This document shows positions 6,868 to 8,213 of a DNA stretch of 8,213 nucleotides, one piece after another. The DNA comes from Candidatus Kuenenia stuttgartensis. GTDB taxonomy: Bacteria > Planctomycetota > Planctomycetia > Isosphaerales > Isosphaeraceae. Under the pieces are notes generated by a model. The model was not told where the DNA came from and ran no database searches. It saw nothing but the letters and a program-made list of their open reading frames with translations. The first letter of the stretch is position 1. The number at the start of each line of letters is the position of its first letter. The stretch spans positions 1 through 8,213 of the forward strand of contig CAMBZY010000125.1 of NCBI GenBank assembly GCA_945872325.1, written 5' to 3'. Position numbers and translations under genes: made by a program.

Positions 6868-8213
6868 ATGACACGCTTTCCGATCATGTATTGTCTGGTG
6901 GCTTGTATCGGGTTGTCAGCCACAAATATACAGGCAGACGAATTGCAACTGAAACTTCAAAAACAAATGGAAACCAGCCCCTCAAGTGGCCGGTATCATA
7001 CCATCCAGCAGCCAGCGAAGTGGAAACCTGAGCAAACAGCTATCATTGTCTGCGACGTTTGGGACGCTCACCACTGTTTCAATGCTGTTAAGCGGATGGA
7101 ACAATTTCTACCTAATTTAAATCAAGTCTTAAAAACATCTCGCGACCAGGGTGTCACGATTATCCACGCACCCAGCGATTGCATGTCCGCTTATACCGAA
7201 AATCCAGCCCGAAAGCGGGCCATGACCACACCAAAGGCCGCAAAATTACCAGATGAAATTGGCAAATGGTGCAGTCGTATTCCCGCAGAAGAGGCGGCTG
7301 CATATCCGATCGATCAATCGGACGGAGGCGAGGACGATGATCCTGCCGAACATGCCGAATGGGCTGCCAAACTCAAGGCTCAGGGCCGGAATCCAAAGAT
7401 GCCCTGGAAGGCGCAGCATCCGGGGATTACAATCGATGAAAAAATTGATTACATCAGCGACAAGGGCGATGAGATCTGGAGTATTCTTGAGGCCAAAGGA
7501 ATTAAAAATGTCATTCTGGCCGGAGTTCACACCAATATGTGCGTGCTGGGCCGGCCTTTTGGATTGCGCCAGATGGTTAAAAATGGTAAAAATGCCGTGC
7601 TGATGCGAGATCTGACAGATACGATGTATAACCCGGCCCGGCGGCCATATGTCAGCCATTTTACAGGCACGGAACGTATTATTGATCACGTCGAAAGGTT
7701 TGTCTGTCCAACCGTCACTTCCAATCAAATCATTGGTGGACAGCCGTTTCGGTTTAAAGACGATCCTCGCCCGCGTGTGGCTGTGATGATGGCTGAGGAT
7801 GAATATGAAACGAACAGGACACTGACCCACTTTGCATTAACCAATCTGGGCCACGATTTTGCCGTCCGTTTCATTTATGGAAATGAAAACGATAAGTATG
7901 ACATGCCTGGTCTGGATGCTTTGGATGAAGCGGATTTGCTGATTCTCAGCGTGCGTCGTCGGCCTTTGAAAAAGGATCAGCTTGAGCGAATTGAGAAGTT
8001 TGTACGATCCGGCAAGCCAATGGTCGGGATTCGGACTGCCAGCCATGCATTTCATTTGCGCACGGGTACGATGCCTGAAGGTGTGGCCGGTTGGCCAGAA
8101 CTCGATGCCGAAATCTGGGGCGGGCATTATACGAACCATCATGCGAACAATTTAAAGTCGCAGGTGGTGGGAATTGAAGCCTCAAAAAATCATCCGATCC
8201 TAACCGGCGTGGC
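6868..8213 (+). CDS. Exported isochorismatase-like (cysteine hydrolase) domain fused to a ThuA-like domain (3' truncated)
   Basis: The frame runs open from the ATG at 6868 to the window end (448 codons), so the C-terminus is missing. Residues 1-23 resemble a signal peptide (MTRFPIMYCLVACIGLSA, cleavage near IQA). Residues about 55-285 match the isochorismatase-like cysteine hydrolase fold. D63 lies at the end of strand IIVCD, and nucleophile C225 lies in LAGVHTNMCVLGRPFG. The usual catalytic lysine is not obvious; K192 in DEKIDY is the best candidate. Residues about 303-448 resemble ThuA, a class I glutamine-amidotransferase-like fold linked to sugar utilisation, with RVAVMMAEDEYE, ADLLILSVRRRPL, PMVGIRTASHAF and IWGGHYTNHH. 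Family members hydrolyse amides or similar bonds, but the reaction here is unknown and isochorismate is an unlikely substrate for an exported protein. It lies 117 bp downstream of gene 4, beyond a hairpin. The fold assignments are firmer than any function. Confidence 0.88.
   Translation, partial: MTRFPIMYCLVACIGLSATNIQADELQLKLQKQMETSPSSGRYHTIQQPAKWKPEQTAIIVCDVWDAHHCFNAVKRMEQFLPNLNQVLKTSRDQGVTIIHAPSDCMSAYTENPARKRAMTTPKAAKLPDEIGKWCSRIPAEEAAAYPIDQSDGGEDDDPAEHAEWAAKLKAQGRNPKMPWKAQHPGITIDEKIDYISDKGDEIWSILEAKGIKNVILAGVHTNMCVLGRPFGLRQMVKNGKNAVLMRDLTDTMYNPARRPYVSHFTGTERIIDHVERFVCPTVTSNQIIGGQPFRFKDDPRPRVAVMMAEDEYETNRTLTHFALTNLGHDFAVRFIYGNENDKYDMPGLDALDEADLLILSVRRRPLKKDQLERIEKFVRSGKPMVGIRTASHAFHLRTGTMPEGVAGWPELDAEIWGGHYTNHHANNLKSQVVGIEASKNHPILTGV

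Noticed and set aside
7246..7830. 194-codon open frame on the minus strand inside gene 5
   Set aside because: It lies wholly antisense to the isochorismatase-like domain, which has recognisable motifs; the translated product shows no recognisable domain.
1..8213. Mobile element, phage, defence system, CRISPR or RNA gene
   Set aside because: No transposase, integrase, terminal repeats, regularly spaced repeats, tRNA-like folds or rRNA segments were seen on either strand.

Overview
The window looks like chromosomal DNA from a planctomycete, or at least a member of the PVC superphylum. The main reason is the first gene. It combines the end of a beta-propeller 'membrane-bound dehydrogenase' domain, a long helical repeat region and a C-terminal CxxCH haem domain, an architecture largely confined to Planctomycetota and Verrucomicrobiota. 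The other genes (exported GDSL and sialate-O-acetylesterase hydrolases, and an isochorismatase-like/ThuA-like fusion) are also typical of planctomycete genomes. Base composition looks close to balanced, and I cannot name a genus.

Layout: (1) bases 2-2365, plus strand: 3' part of a PVC-type haem-binding dehydrogenase-like protein, cut by the left window edge. (2) About 2506-3456, plus: exported SGNH/GDSL hydrolase. (3) 3540-5081, minus, convergent with gene 2: exported sialate O-acetylesterase-family protein. (4) 5323-6750, plus, divergent from gene 3: a second, paralogous sialate O-acetylesterase-family protein. (5) 6868 to the right edge, plus: exported isochorismatase-like domain joined to a ThuA-like domain, cut by the window end. 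A 12-bp hairpin followed by four T residues lies between genes 4 and 5. The 241-bp divergent region between genes 3 and 4 carries several short perfect inverted repeats, the clearest being a 15-bp palindrome just upstream of the gene 4 ribosome binding site.

How the genes may work together (inference): three neighbouring genes encode exported SGNH-fold esterases, two of them paralogs. The flanking genes encode an exported redox-type protein and an exported hydrolase/ThuA fusion. This fits an extracytoplasmic locus that removes acetyl (or similar acyl) groups from polysaccharides and oxidises or processes the released sugars. No transporter, regulator, sulfatase or glycoside hydrolase is visible in the window, so the substrate cannot be named. 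I found no RNA genes, CRISPR array, insertion sequence, attachment site or replication origin.
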